A stretch of 64,000 bases of DNA from Actinomadura sp. WMMA1423. Its GTDB lineage: Bacteria > Actinomycetota > Actinomycetes > Streptosporangiales > Streptosporangiaceae. Both the position numbers and the translations under genes were made by a program. The stretch covers positions 7,316,001 to 7,380,000 of the forward strand of contig NZ_CP041244.1 in the NCBI RefSeq assembly GCF_006547145.1, given 5' to 3'. Shown here one piece after another: positions 35,085 to 44,201 of this stretch; positions within the stretch are counted from its first letter, which is position 1; each line of letters starts with the position of its first letter. The notes under the pieces are model-generated. The model was not told the DNA's origin. It made no database searches and worked only from the letters and a program-made list of their open reading frames with translations.

Positions 35085-36230
35085 ATGGCGAACGCGATCG
35101 TGATCGGCGGCGGGATCGGCGGCCTGACGGTTGCGGCGGCCCTGAGCCGCGACGGGTGGACGGTGACCCTGCACGAGCGGGCCTCCTCGCTGGAGCCGAT
35201 CGGGTCCGGTCTCGCGCTCGGCCCCAACGCCCTGCGCGCGCTCGACACCATCGGCGCGGGTGACGCGGTGCGGGAGCTCGCGGTGATGCAGGGCGACGGC
35301 GGCCTGCGCACGTCGGGTGGCACTTGGCTGAGTCGCACCAGCGCGGAGGCCGTGGCGGCGCGCTACGGCGACCCGACGGTGGTGCTCATGCGCAGCGCGC
35401 TCGTCGATCTGCTGGCGGAGCGGCTGCCCGAAGGCGCCCTCAAGCTCGGGTCCACGGTGACGTCGGTGTCGCCGGAGGACGGCATCGTGGTCACGGGGGA
35501 GGGCGAGGAGCGGGCGGACCTGGTCGTCGCGGCGGACGGCGTCCACTCGGCCGTCCGGTCGGCGCTGTTTCCCGGGCCGTCCCCCGTCCGGTACACGGGG
35601 CTGACCGCGTGGCGTGCCGTCACCCCCGAGTCCGTGGGGGACGTCGCTGGAAGTGAGGCTTGGGGACGCGGCCGCGTGTTCGGCATGACCCGGTTGGCGG
35701 GCGGGCTCGCCTACCTCTACGCCACGGCCGAGGCTCCGGAGGGCGCCCGCGCCCGGGACGAGCGCGCCGAGCTGCTCAGGCTGTTCGGGGACTGGCACGA
35801 CCCGATCCCGGTGCTGCTGAGGTCGCTGTCGCCGGACCGCCTGATCCGCAACGATCTCTACGCGATGGAGCGCCCGCTGCCGTCCTTCCACCGCGGCAAG
35901 GTCGCCCTGCTGGGCGACGCCGCCCACCCGATGACCCCGAACCTCGGGCAGGGCGCCTGCCAGGCCGTCGAGGACGCGGTCGTGCTGGCCCACGAAGTGT
36001 CGTCGGGCGGGGGAGGGCTGCCCGCCTACACCGCGGCGAGGCTTCCCCGCACCACCGCCGTCATGCGCCGCTCCCTCCAGATCGCCCGTCTCACCGCGCT
36101 CTCGGGCGCCGTGCCGGTCGCGGCGCGCAACGCGATGGTGTGGCTGGGCGGCCGGCTCGGTCCCACCGCGGTGATGCGCCAGGCGGAGCAGCTCTACCGC
36201 TGGTCACCGCCGGAGGCCGCGTCCCGTTGA
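35085..36230 (+). CDS. FAD-dependent monooxygenase (PHBH-type)
   Basis: 381-residue class A flavoprotein monooxygenase. The FAD-binding GGGIGGLTVAAAL is at the N terminus, VVAADGVHSAVR is the DG motif near 145-156, and GKVALLGDAAHPMTPNLGQG the second FAD motif. ATG 35085 is chosen because GGGGAGGG lies about 6 bases upstream; ATG 35079 and 35031 are alternatives, the last falling inside the operator array. Likely derepressed when TetR binds a ligand, perhaps the enzyme's own aromatic or antibiotic substrate. Confidence 0.9.
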   Translation: MANAIVIGGGIGGLTVAAALSRDGWTVTLHERASSLEPIGSGLALGPNALRALDTIGAGDAVRELAVMQGDGGLRTSGGTWLSRTSAEAVAARYGDPTVVLMRSALVDLLAERLPEGALKLGSTVTSVSPEDGIVVTGEGEERADLVVAADGVHSAVRSALFPGPSPVRYTGLTAWRAVTPESVGDVAGSEAWGRGRVFGMTRLAGGLAYLYATAEAPEGARARDERAELLRLFGDWHDPIPVLLRSLSPDRLIRNDLYAMERPLPSFHRGKVALLGDAAHPMTPNLGQGACQAVEDAVVLAHEVSSGGGGLPAYTAARLPRTTAVMRRSLQIARLTALSGAVPVAARNAMVWLGGRLGPTAVMRQAEQLYRWSPPEAASR

Positions 36231-36288
36231 CCCCGCCGGGGCCACCCGCTGCGCGGCGGCGGGACGCCCGGGTGCAGGATCGGGTCCC

Positions 36289-36834
36289 ATGACGTCGCCA
36301 TTGCTCGACAGATTCCTGGAGCGCGCCGGCCTGGCCCCCGACGCCCGCCTCGAAGACGTGGTCGGGGCCGTCCAGGGCATCCCTTACGGCCGTCCTCGCG
36401 ACCGCTCGCCGGAGGGTGTCCTGACCGACTGGACCGGGACCTGCTCCACCAAGCACGCCCTGCTGGCGAGGCTGATCCGTGAGCGCTGGCCGGAGCGGGA
36501 CCCCCGCCTCGTCCATCGGGTCTACCGCGTCGATCGCGAGACGGCACGCGACCGGTACGGCGCCGGGCCGGCCGCCGCGGTGCCCGACGAGGGGCTGACC
36601 GACGTCCACCGCTACCTGCTCCTTCGCTGCGACGGCCGGGACGTGGCCATCGACGTCACCTTCCCCGGCGACGCCCCCTGGGACGGACGGACCGACATGC
36701 CGCTGGCGTGCGGGCCCGGCCGGGACCATCCCGCCGGGCTCGATCCGGACGCCGAGAAGGCCATCCTGGAAGCTGCCCACTGCGACCCCGAGGTGCGGGA
36801 ACCCTTCATCGCGGCGCTTTCCCACGTCTCCTGA
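36289..36834 (+). CDS. Transglutaminase-like (papain-fold) hypothetical protein
   Basis: 181 residues without signal peptide. DWTGTCSTKHALLARLI gives a Cys at the start of a helix, DVHRYLLL gives a His and VAIDVTFP an Asp, matching the Cys-His-Asp order of the transglutaminase/papain fold. This is a structural guess, not a family assignment. It stands alone between the monooxygenase and the CapA gene. Confidence 0.65.
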   Translation: MTSPLLDRFLERAGLAPDARLEDVVGAVQGIPYGRPRDRSPEGVLTDWTGTCSTKHALLARLIRERWPERDPRLVHRVYRVDRETARDRYGAGPAAAVPDEGLTDVHRYLLLRCDGRDVAIDVTFPGDAPWDGRTDMPLACGPGRDHPAGLDPDAEKAILEAAHCDPEVREPFIAALSHVS

Positions 36835-36933
36835 ACCGCCGCAAGCACCTCCGGTATGCGCCGTACATGATCTTGACAAAGGATCACTCGCAATTCTCCA
36901 CCTTCCGGTAAATGGTCGTTTCGAGTGAAATTT

Positions 36934-36950
36934 GCTGCTGATACAGCAGC
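36934..36950. repeat. Perfect 7-bp inverted repeat at the CapA start
   Basis: GCTGCTG (36934-36940), ATA, CAGCAGC (36944-36950), ending one base before ATG 36952. If the true start is GTG 36925 this is coding; otherwise it is a hairpin or operator that would cover the initiation site. Confidence 0.4.
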
Positions 36951-36951
36951 T

Positions 36952-38166
36952 ATGGACAGGTTGAGAACCGCTCGAAAGCCGCCGGCCGGAAAACGGCCCA
37001 CCGGAGCCGCGCGCGCGACGAGTGCCCTGCTGGCCGGAGCGCTCGCGCTCGCCGTACTGCCGGGGTGCGACAGTGATGAGCACCGTTCCGCGAGCCTGCA
37101 ACGAGCGACCCCGTCAGAACGTCCTAGAACAGAACAATTCACCGTTGCGGCGACGGGTGACTTCCTGCTGCACCGGATCTTGATGGACCAGGCGGCCGCC
37201 GACGCGCGCGGCGGGAGGCGGGGCGGATTCGACTTCATGCCGATGCTCGCCCGGCTCGACCCTGTGATCGGCCAGGCGGACCTGGGCGTCTGCCACGTCG
37301 AGACGCCTCTGGCGCCGCGCTCGGGGCCCTTCCTCGGCTACCCGGCGTTCAGCTCGCCTCCGCAGATCGTGGACGCGATCCGGCGGCTCGGCTACGACAC
37401 CTGCTCCACCGCCTCCAACCACGCCATCGACCAGGGAGAGGCGGGTGTGCGCCGCACGCTCGCCGCCCTGGACAGGGCGGGCGTCAGGCATGCCGGAACG
37501 GCCCGCAACGCGGCAGAGGCGGCCAAGACGAACATCCTGGACGTCAAGGGCGTCAAGGTCGCGCATCTCTCCTACACGTACGGCACCAACGGCATACCCA
37601 AGCCCGAAGGCGAACCCTGGATCGTGAACGCCGGGCTGGACTCCGGCAGAATCCTCGCGGACGCGGCGCGCGCCAAGAGGTCGGGCGCCGACGTCGTCCT
37701 GGTCAGCCTCCACTGGGGCGAGGAATACCAGCACGAGGCCACCCCTGAGCAGCGGCGGCTGGCGGCGGCGCTGCTGCGTTCTCGCGATGTCGACCTCATC
37801 CTCGGCGACCACGCGCACGTCGTTCAGCCTTTCGAGCGGATCAACGGCAAGTGGGTCGTGTACGGGATGGGCAACCAGGTCGCCAATCCGAGCGCGAACA
37901 TCCAGGCGACCCACGAAGGCCTCGTGGCCATGTTCACCTTCACATGGGATCCCCGCGTTCGGCGCTGGGGGGCGCGGCCCTCCTTCGTCCCCACCCTCGT
38001 CGCGGCCGGACCGCCCATCAGGCTCCGGACCCTGGTCCGCGGCGACTCGGGCGACCAGGCGTCCATCGACGCCACGACACGGGTCGTCCGCAGCCTCGGA
38101 TTCAAGGTCCCCGACGCCTCGGACCAGGTCACCGCGGTGAAGGTCCAACGGCCCGGGGGCCACTGA
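36952..38166 (+). CDS. CapA family lipoprotein (poly-gamma-glutamate synthesis-like phosphoesterase)
   Basis: 404 residues. The N terminus is Arg-rich, then hydrophobic, ending in a lipobox (LAVLPGC), so it is probably a lipoprotein. The rest is a CapA/PGA_cap metallophosphoesterase-like domain: GDFLLHR, the TASNHAIDQG block, SLHWGEEYQ and LGDHAHVVQP. CapA proteins take part in poly-gamma-glutamate export or anchoring in Bacillus; no capBC genes are nearby, so the role here is open. The start is uncertain (GTG 36925 or ATG 36952). Confidence 0.85.
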   Translation: MDRLRTARKPPAGKRPTGAARATSALLAGALALAVLPGCDSDEHRSASLQRATPSERPRTEQFTVAATGDFLLHRILMDQAAADARGGRRGGFDFMPMLARLDPVIGQADLGVCHVETPLAPRSGPFLGYPAFSSPPQIVDAIRRLGYDTCSTASNHAIDQGEAGVRRTLAALDRAGVRHAGTARNAAEAAKTNILDVKGVKVAHLSYTYGTNGIPKPEGEPWIVNAGLDSGRILADAARAKRSGADVVLVSLHWGEEYQHEATPEQRRLAAALLRSRDVDLILGDHAHVVQPFERINGKWVVYGMGNQVANPSANIQATHEGLVAMFTFTWDPRVRRWGARPSFVPTLVAAGPPIRLRTLVRGDSGDQASIDATTRVVRSLGFKVPDASDQVTAVKVQRPGGH

Positions 38167-38187
38167 GCCCTTCCGGCGGCCGCCGGG

Positions 38188-38832
38188 TCAGGCGGAGGTG
38201 ATCTGCGGGTGCGCGCCCTGGCCGTTGGTGACGACGTAGGTGCCGCCGAGCGAGGCCGGGTGTCCGGTGGAGACGAAGCCGAGGCAGCCGGCGGTCACGT
38301 TGTGGAACCTCAGGTTGGTGCTCCCGGTCAACGCCAGCTCGCCGGTCGCGTTGTCATAGCCGACTTCGCTCTGACCGGTGCTGGAGCCCGCGCCGCCGGG
38401 TCCGTCGAGGTCCGCTTGGCACAGGCCGCCGGCGGCCGAGGCGTGCATGGAGACGCCGGTGAGGACGCCCGGCGTCCGCCCGCCCGAGGTGAGCCCGGTG
38501 ACCTTGATCTTCCAACGGGCGAGGTTGGAGATCTTCGGGGTCAGGGCGAAGTTGAACCCGCTCCCGGCGCAGAGCGAGAAGCGGATGGCGCCGATCGAGC
38601 CCACCTCGGCCAGCGCGGTGCCGTTCGGGACGTCGCCGGAGCCGGTGGAGGTCGGGCAGGTGATCGTCCTGCCGTTGACCGGGTCGGTGACGACGATGCC
38701 GGTGGAGGCGGCGAGGGTGACGGGCCCGCCGCCGGTGACGACGACGGTCGAGGCGTGGGCGGTCGCGCTGAGGAGAAGGCCGACGGCCGCGGTGCTCCCG
38801 GCGGTCGCGGCCGCTGCGGCGATCTTGCGCAT
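38188..38832 (-). CDS. Secreted hypothetical protein
   Basis: 214 residues with a clear signal peptide (about 1-27, AAAAATAGSTAAVGLLLSA then ATAHAS). The mature part is Gly/Thr/Ser-rich and predicted beta, with four cysteines (TITCPTST, FSLCAGSG, GLCQADL, AGCLGFVST), perhaps two disulfides. No family recognised. It converges with the CapA gene; a perfect 14-bp palindrome CCGGCGGCCGCCGG (38173-38186) lies between the stops. Confidence 0.75.
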   Translation of the reverse strand: MRKIAAAAATAGSTAAVGLLLSATAHASTVVVTGGGPVTLAASTGIVVTDPVNGRTITCPTSTGSGDVPNGTALAEVGSIGAIRFSLCAGSGFNFALTPKISNLARWKIKVTGLTSGGRTPGVLTGVSMHASAAGGLCQADLDGPGGAGSSTGQSEVGYDNATGELALTGSTNLRFHNVTAGCLGFVSTGHPASLGGTYVVTNGQGAHPQITSA

Positions 38833-39055
38833 GGCGGAATGCCTTTCGGGGGCACGGGGTTCCCGAGCGGGCCGGCTTCCGGCTCACTTCCGAGTCGGCG
38901 CCGACACGGTAGGCAGACGGCTCGTCCGCGGACAAGAGAGGACGGGCCGCCGGACGGCCGCGCGCGGCAACTCTGTCACCGGGTGAGCGCGGCCGCCGCG
39001 TCGTAGTGTGAATCCCTGACAGCCGTCCAGGTGCTCGCGGACCGCCCGACGCCGA

Positions 39056-40197
<1,142 letters not shown>

Positions 40198-40418
40198 ACG
40201 ATTCTCCAAGGCTTGTCGGCCTTCACCCGATTGTCGGGACAGTCGTAGAGAACCACGTCGAAGGGACGCTGTCCCTACGCTCCGGTGGCCGGTTCAAGCC
40301 GCGGGGAGGACCTTCACCGGCCGGCACTCTGACTCGGCGGGCGAGCTCGGCCGGAACGCGGCGCGTGGCATGGCGGGTTGTCGCGACGCCGGCCCGGCGC
40401 GGTGAAAGGATGATCGGC

Positions 40419-40859
40419 ATGGGACAAGTCGTGGTGAACGCAGAGAGAACGCTGAAAGCGAGCCCGGCCCAGGTGCTCGGGGCGCTCGGCGACTACACGG
40501 GGGTGCGATCCCGGATGCTCACCGAGCACTTCAGCGAGTACGAGGTGCGGGAAGGCGGCCAGGGGGAGGGCACGGTGGTGCACTGGAAGCTGGCGGCGAC
40601 CAGCAAGCGGGTGCGCGACTGCCTGTTCACCGTGAGCGCCCCGGCCGGTGACCGCCTGGTGGAACGGGACGCCAACTCCTCCATGGTCACCACGTGGACG
40701 GTGACCCCGGCCGCCGAGGGCTCGCGCGTCCACGTCACCACCACCTGGGACGGAGCGGGCGGAATCGGGGGCTTCTTCGAACGGACCTTCGCCCCCAAGG
40801 GGCTGCAGCGCATCTACGACGCCCAGCTGGCCAAGCTGGACTCCGCGCTGGGCACGTGA
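40419..40859 (+). CDS. SRPBCC (START-like) family protein
   Basis: 146 residues of the polyketide-cyclase/START-like SRPBCC fold: VVVNAERTLKASPAQVLGAL at the start, a central beta sheet, and the long C-terminal helix GLQRIYDAQLAKLDSAL. The fold binds hydrophobic ligands; the ligand is unknown. AAGGA lies about 8 bases before ATG 40419. The stop overlaps the GTG of the Nudix gene (GTGA). Confidence 0.82.
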   Translation: MGQVVVNAERTLKASPAQVLGALGDYTGVRSRMLTEHFSEYEVREGGQGEGTVVHWKLAATSKRVRDCLFTVSAPAGDRLVERDANSSMVTTWTVTPAAEGSRVHVTTTWDGAGGIGGFFERTFAPKGLQRIYDAQLAKLDSALGT

Positions 40860-41371
40860 CCAGCGCGCCGGCCGACGAGGTCTACCGGCGGCGCACCGCC
40901 CGCGTGCTGCTGGTGGACGACGCAGACCGCGTCCTGCTGTTCCGCTGGCCGAGGGACGCCCGCAGGCCGGAGGCGGGCCACTGCTGGATCACTCCGGGCG
41001 GAGGCGTCGAGCAGGGGGAGACCCTGCGCGTCGCCGCGGCCCGCGAACTGCGTGAGGAGACCGGCCTGATCGTCTCCCCCGACGACCTCGGCCCCCAGGT
41101 CGCCCTGTCCTCCGGCCACGCGGACCTCGGCTGGGCCAACGGCCTGTTCCGGGACGACTTCTTCATGCTCCGCACGCCCGCCTACGACATCGACACAGCG
41201 GGCTTCACCGCGATCGAACGCGAGCACGTGGGCGCCCACCGCTGGTGGTCGCTCGAGGAACTGACGAACGCGCGAGAACCGGTCTACCCGCTCATGCTCG
41301 CCGAACTCCTCACCAGCCTCCTCGCCGGTCACGCCCCCTCCGACCCGATCCGCCTCCCCTGGCACCACTGA
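40856..41371 (+). CDS. Nudix hydrolase
   Basis: 171-residue Nudix enzyme with a complete Nudix box: GGGVEQGET at its start and ARELREETG at its end (residues about 48-70). These hydrolyse nucleoside diphosphates linked to another moiety. No extra specificity domain. Translationally coupled to the SRPBCC gene. Confidence 0.92.
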   Translation: MTSAPADEVYRRRTARVLLVDDADRVLLFRWPRDARRPEAGHCWITPGGGVEQGETLRVAAARELREETGLIVSPDDLGPQVALSSGHADLGWANGLFRDDFFMLRTPAYDIDTAGFTAIEREHVGAHRWWSLEELTNAREPVYPLMLAELLTSLLAGHAPSDPIRLPWHH

Positions 41372-41517
41372 CGCGGGGGAGGGGGCCGCCCAACGCCGTG
41401 CGGCGGCGGCCTGCCGCTGCTCGGCACCCGGGAGATCGTCCGATCCCGGCGCGCCGCCCGCCCGTCCATCCGGATGATCTCCCCGCCGGCCTCGGGCCCC
41501 GGACGCTCGGCCGTCGC

Positions 41518-41964
41518 TCAGGGCCGGGCGGGGCCGCGGTAGGGCAGCGTCTGGCTGTAGACGACGCTGGTGCTCGTGGTGCCGAAGCCGCACAACTCGT
41601 CCACGAGCTGCTCCAGGTGCGCCATGGAGGTCGCGCCCACCTTCAGCGTGTAGCAGTCGTCTCCGGTGGTGCGCAGGCACTCGAGGATCTCCCGGCGCTC
41701 GACGAGCAGCCGGCGCAACGGCTGGTGATGGTTGCCGCGGTACTTCAACCGGACCAGGGCCAGGACGGGGTAGCCGATCTTGTCCAGGTCGACGGTCGCC
41801 TGGTAACCGGTGATGACGCCCTGCGCCTCGAGTTGCCGCACCCGTTCGGTGGTGGCCGACGCGCTGAGGTTCACGCGCCGTCCCAGCTCGCTCAGGGAGA
41901 TCCGCGCCTCCTGCTGCAGCTGGTCGATGATCGCCCAATCGACGGCATCGAGATTCGCGGTCAT
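41518..41964 (-). CDS. Lrp/AsnC family regulator
   Basis: 148 residues: an N-terminal HTH (AIIDQLQQEARISLSELGRR, SASATTERVRQLE) and a RAM ligand-binding domain (TTGDDCYTLKVGAT). These form octamers that respond to amino acids. TAAAGT stands six bases before the ATG on its strand and there is no ribosome binding site, so the mRNA may be leaderless. An 8-bp dyad at 41974-42014 in the divergent region is a likely self-operator. Confidence 0.94.
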   Translation of the reverse strand: MTANLDAVDWAIIDQLQQEARISLSELGRRVNLSASATTERVRQLEAQGVITGYQATVDLDKIGYPVLALVRLKYRGNHHQPLRRLLVERREILECLRTTGDDCYTLKVGATSMAHLEQLVDELCGFGTTSTSVVYSQTLPYRGPARP

Positions 41965-41973
41965 CTCGCGACT

Positions 41974-42014
41974 TTACCGGCAGATCCACGAAAAATCGCA
42001 GCTACAGCCGGTAA
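41974..42014. promoter_or_regulatory. Dyad TTACCGGC / GCCGGTAA, putative AsnC operator
   Basis: TTACCGGC (41974-41981) and GCCGGTAA (42007-42014), perfect inverted repeat with 25 bases between, in the divergent region of the AsnC gene and the F420-type oxidoreductase gene; it overlaps the AsnC -10 box. Confidence 0.5.
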
Positions 42015-42057
42015 CAGTTGGTTCCCTGCCGCTTACAGGGCGATATAGCCTCACGTC

Positions 42058-42873
42058 ATGCAACTCGGCGTCAACGTACCGAACTTCGGACCTGGAACCG
42101 ATCCCGGCATGCTGCGCGAGTGGGCCGGGGTCGTGGAGGGGCTCGGATTCGACCTCCTCATGATGTCGGACCACGTGGCCATCACGCCGGACGTGGCCGA
42201 GCAGTACCCGGAGCCGTTCTACGAGCCGTTCACCACCCTGTCCTGGATGGCCGGCATCACCACCAGGGTGCGGCTGGGCACGACCGTGCTCATCCTGCCC
42301 TACCGGCATCCGCGTCTGGTGGCGCGCATGGCCGGCAACCTCCACCAGTTGAGCGGCGGCCGGCTCGTGCTCGGCGTGGGCGTCGGCTGGGCGCGCCAGG
42401 AGTTCGAGGCGCTCGACGTCCCGTTCGCCGAGCGCGGCAAGCTGATGGACGAGTACCTGGCGGTCCTGAACGACACCTGGTCCGCCGACGGCGGGGACGC
42501 CGACTCAGTGCCCATCTGGATCGGCGGGAACAGCGACGTGGCGATCCGGCGTGCCATCCGCTTCGGCCTCCCCTGGCATCCCCTGCGGAAGACCATGCCC
42601 TGGCTCCGCTCCGCCTTGGCCGAACACTCGCCGCCCGCGTTCGTGCCCCGCATCGTCCTGCGACTGACCACCGAGCCCGTCGAAGACGATGAGCGGCCCG
42701 CCGGCGTCGGCACCATCGACCAGATCCTGGACGATCTCGACCAGCTCCGCTCGCTGGGCGCCGAGACCGTCGTGCTCGACCCCTTCAGCGGTGATCCGGA
42801 AGAGACGCGCAGGCCCGAAGAGGCATGGAAGGCGCTCACCGCCGTGGCCACACACTGGAGAACACAATCATGA
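42058..42873 (+). CDS. LLM-class F420-dependent oxidoreductase
   Basis: 271-residue luciferase-like TIM-barrel oxidoreductase of the F420-type (LGVNVPNFGPG, VRLGTTVLILPYRHP, LVLGVGVGWARQEF, and VPIWIGGN). It probably uses coenzyme F420, common in actinomycetes. TAGCCT lies six bases before the ATG (leaderless pattern). Its stop overlaps the ATG of the deaminase-like gene, so the pair is coupled and both may answer to the divergent AsnC regulator. Confidence 0.9.
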   Translation: MQLGVNVPNFGPGTDPGMLREWAGVVEGLGFDLLMMSDHVAITPDVAEQYPEPFYEPFTTLSWMAGITTRVRLGTTVLILPYRHPRLVARMAGNLHQLSGGRLVLGVGVGWARQEFEALDVPFAERGKLMDEYLAVLNDTWSADGGDADSVPIWIGGNSDVAIRRAIRFGLPWHPLRKTMPWLRSALAEHSPPAFVPRIVLRLTTEPVEDDERPAGVGTIDQILDDLDQLRSLGAETVVLDPFSGDPEETRRPEEAWKALTAVATHWRTQS

Positions 42874-43316
42874 TCACCGCTTCCGACGAGGAGTTCCTGC
42901 GGCGTGCGATCGCCATCGCGGCCCACGCCGTCACCCTGGGCGACGCGCCGTACGGCTCCCTCCTGGTGGGCCCGGACGGGACGATCCTCATAGAGGCCCA
43001 CAACACGGTCCAACGCGACAACGACATCAGCGCCCACCCGGAACTGAAGCTGGCCCGCTGGGCGGCCCGCGAACTCGACCCGCGCACCGCCGCGGGCACC
43101 ACCATGTACACCAGCTGCCAGCCCTGCGGCATGTGCACCGGCGGCATCGCCCGCTCGGGACTGGGCCGTGTCGTCTACGCCCTCGCCACCGAGCAGCTCG
43201 TCGAACTCAACCCGTCAGGAACCTGGCCGACGGTCCCGCAGGACGGGCCGGCCCTGTTCGACCAGGCACGCGTCCCCATCGACGACTTCTACAAGCCCGG
43301 CTCCGCCGGCGCCTGA
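42870..43316 (+). CDS. Cytidine/deoxycytidylate deaminase-fold nucleoside deaminase
   Basis: 148 residues of the zinc deaminase fold. PCGMC in TSCQPCGMCTGG supplies two zinc cysteines. The first motif reads SAHPELKLA, with Pro in place of Ala in the usual HAE; His and catalytic Glu are retained, so activity is plausible. Guanine, cytosine and tRNA adenosine deaminases share this fold; the substrate is unknown. Overlaps the LLM gene by ATGA. Confidence 0.88.
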   Translation: MITASDEEFLRRAIAIAAHAVTLGDAPYGSLLVGPDGTILIEAHNTVQRDNDISAHPELKLARWAARELDPRTAAGTTMYTSCQPCGMCTGGIARSGLGRVVYALATEQLVELNPSGTWPTVPQDGPALFDQARVPIDDFYKPGSAGA

Positions 43317-43362
43317 CAGGCGGCGGATCTACAGAAAGGAGGGTGGGGCCACGGGATTCCCT

Positions 43363-43860
43363 CTACTCCGGGACGTATCCGGGAGTGGATCCATACCCAC
43401 CCCCGCCGTCAGGCCCGGCGAGCCCGCTCAGAGCACTCCGAATTGCAATAGCGACCGTCCGGCCGGACGTGGCCGGTTTGTTCTGAGAACGGTTGATCGT
43501 CGCTTGTGAGCCGCGCAGTGGTCCCGACACCCACAGCAGCGTCCCGTCCGGGACGGCGATGACCTGCAGGTTCATGTCGTGACGGCGATGCTTTTACTCG
43601 GGGCCGGTCGGCGGTGACCCGTTCGATCGAGATCAGGGTGCCGTCCAGCACCAGCTAAAGGCAGCCCGTCCCCGGCCGCTTTGGCAAGCGCCGCGCCGAG
43701 CTTGGGTGATCGGGCTGCCAGTAGGTCGACGGTCTCGGTGACGTAGCGCCGCGCGGTGGTGGGAGGCGGCGAATCCGGTGGCCAGTTCGGCGTAGGCCTC
43801 GCCCTTGCGCAGGGAGACCAGGGGCATCAGGGCCTGCATGCCCGGGGGCAGGTACCGTCC
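43363..43860 (-). pseudogene. Decayed IS5-type transposase
   Basis: Fragments in different leftward frames line up as one transposase. First comes LVSLRKGEAYAELATGF (HTH region, 43839-43633), then VLDGTLISIERVTADRP (first catalytic Asp, about 43650), then HDMNLQVIAVPDGTLLWVSG (about 43577-43510). At least two frameshifts separate them, and everything after the second catalytic region is missing. Terminal inverted repeats were not found. It marks the left edge of the accessory island. Confidence 0.8.
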
Positions 43861-44068
43861 ACCCGTCCGCGATCATGCTGTGATCGGCGGCCCCGAACCT
43901 GCCGCTGAAAGGGCTCACTGTTCAGGCCGTCGAAGTGGGCTCGCTGCAGGCCTTGCTCGACGCCCTCTGGCCGCGGCGGCCGCCTTTCGGCATCGGTTAC
44001 CGCGACCTTCTCCAGGAGCTTCGGAATGCGTTCGGCCTCCAGCCGGGAGGCGGACGTGGAGGAGGGCC

Positions 44069-44074
44069 TAGACT
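44069..44074 (+). promoter_or_regulatory. -10 box of a possible leaderless transcript
   Basis: TAGACT ends seven bases before ATG 44082. No clear -35 box was found 17 bases upstream. Confidence 0.4.
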
Positions 44075-44081
44075 GTCGCTC

Positions 44082-44108
44082 ATGACATTCTTCTTCCACC
44101 TGCGTTAG
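44082..44108 (+). CDS. Possible leader peptide MTFFFHLR
   Basis: A nine-codon frame (ATG to TAG) encoding MTFFFHLR, directly downstream of a TAGACT box, 93 bases before the methyltransferase gene. Three consecutive Phe codons plus His resemble a transcription-attenuation leader. The stretch after it repeats CGTCGGCGA (44113-44121 and 44138-44146) and is very GC-rich, so alternative hairpins are possible. Short frames like this also occur by chance. Confidence 0.4.
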   Translation: MTFFFHLR

Positions 44109-44201
44109 CACGCCGTCGGCGAAGCGAGGATCACCCGTCGTCGGCGAGGCGGGGCGGCGGAGCGCTGCCCCGGGTGCTGACGTGGGAGAAGAACGATCAT
44201 C

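Noticed and set aside
36873-36878. TTGACA box upstream of the CapA gene
   Set aside because: No acceptable -10 hexamer at 16-19 bases downstream.
38173-38186. CCGGCGGCCGCCGG palindrome as a terminator between convergent genes
   Set aside because: No loop in the perfect dyad and no tract after it; listed only as a palindrome.
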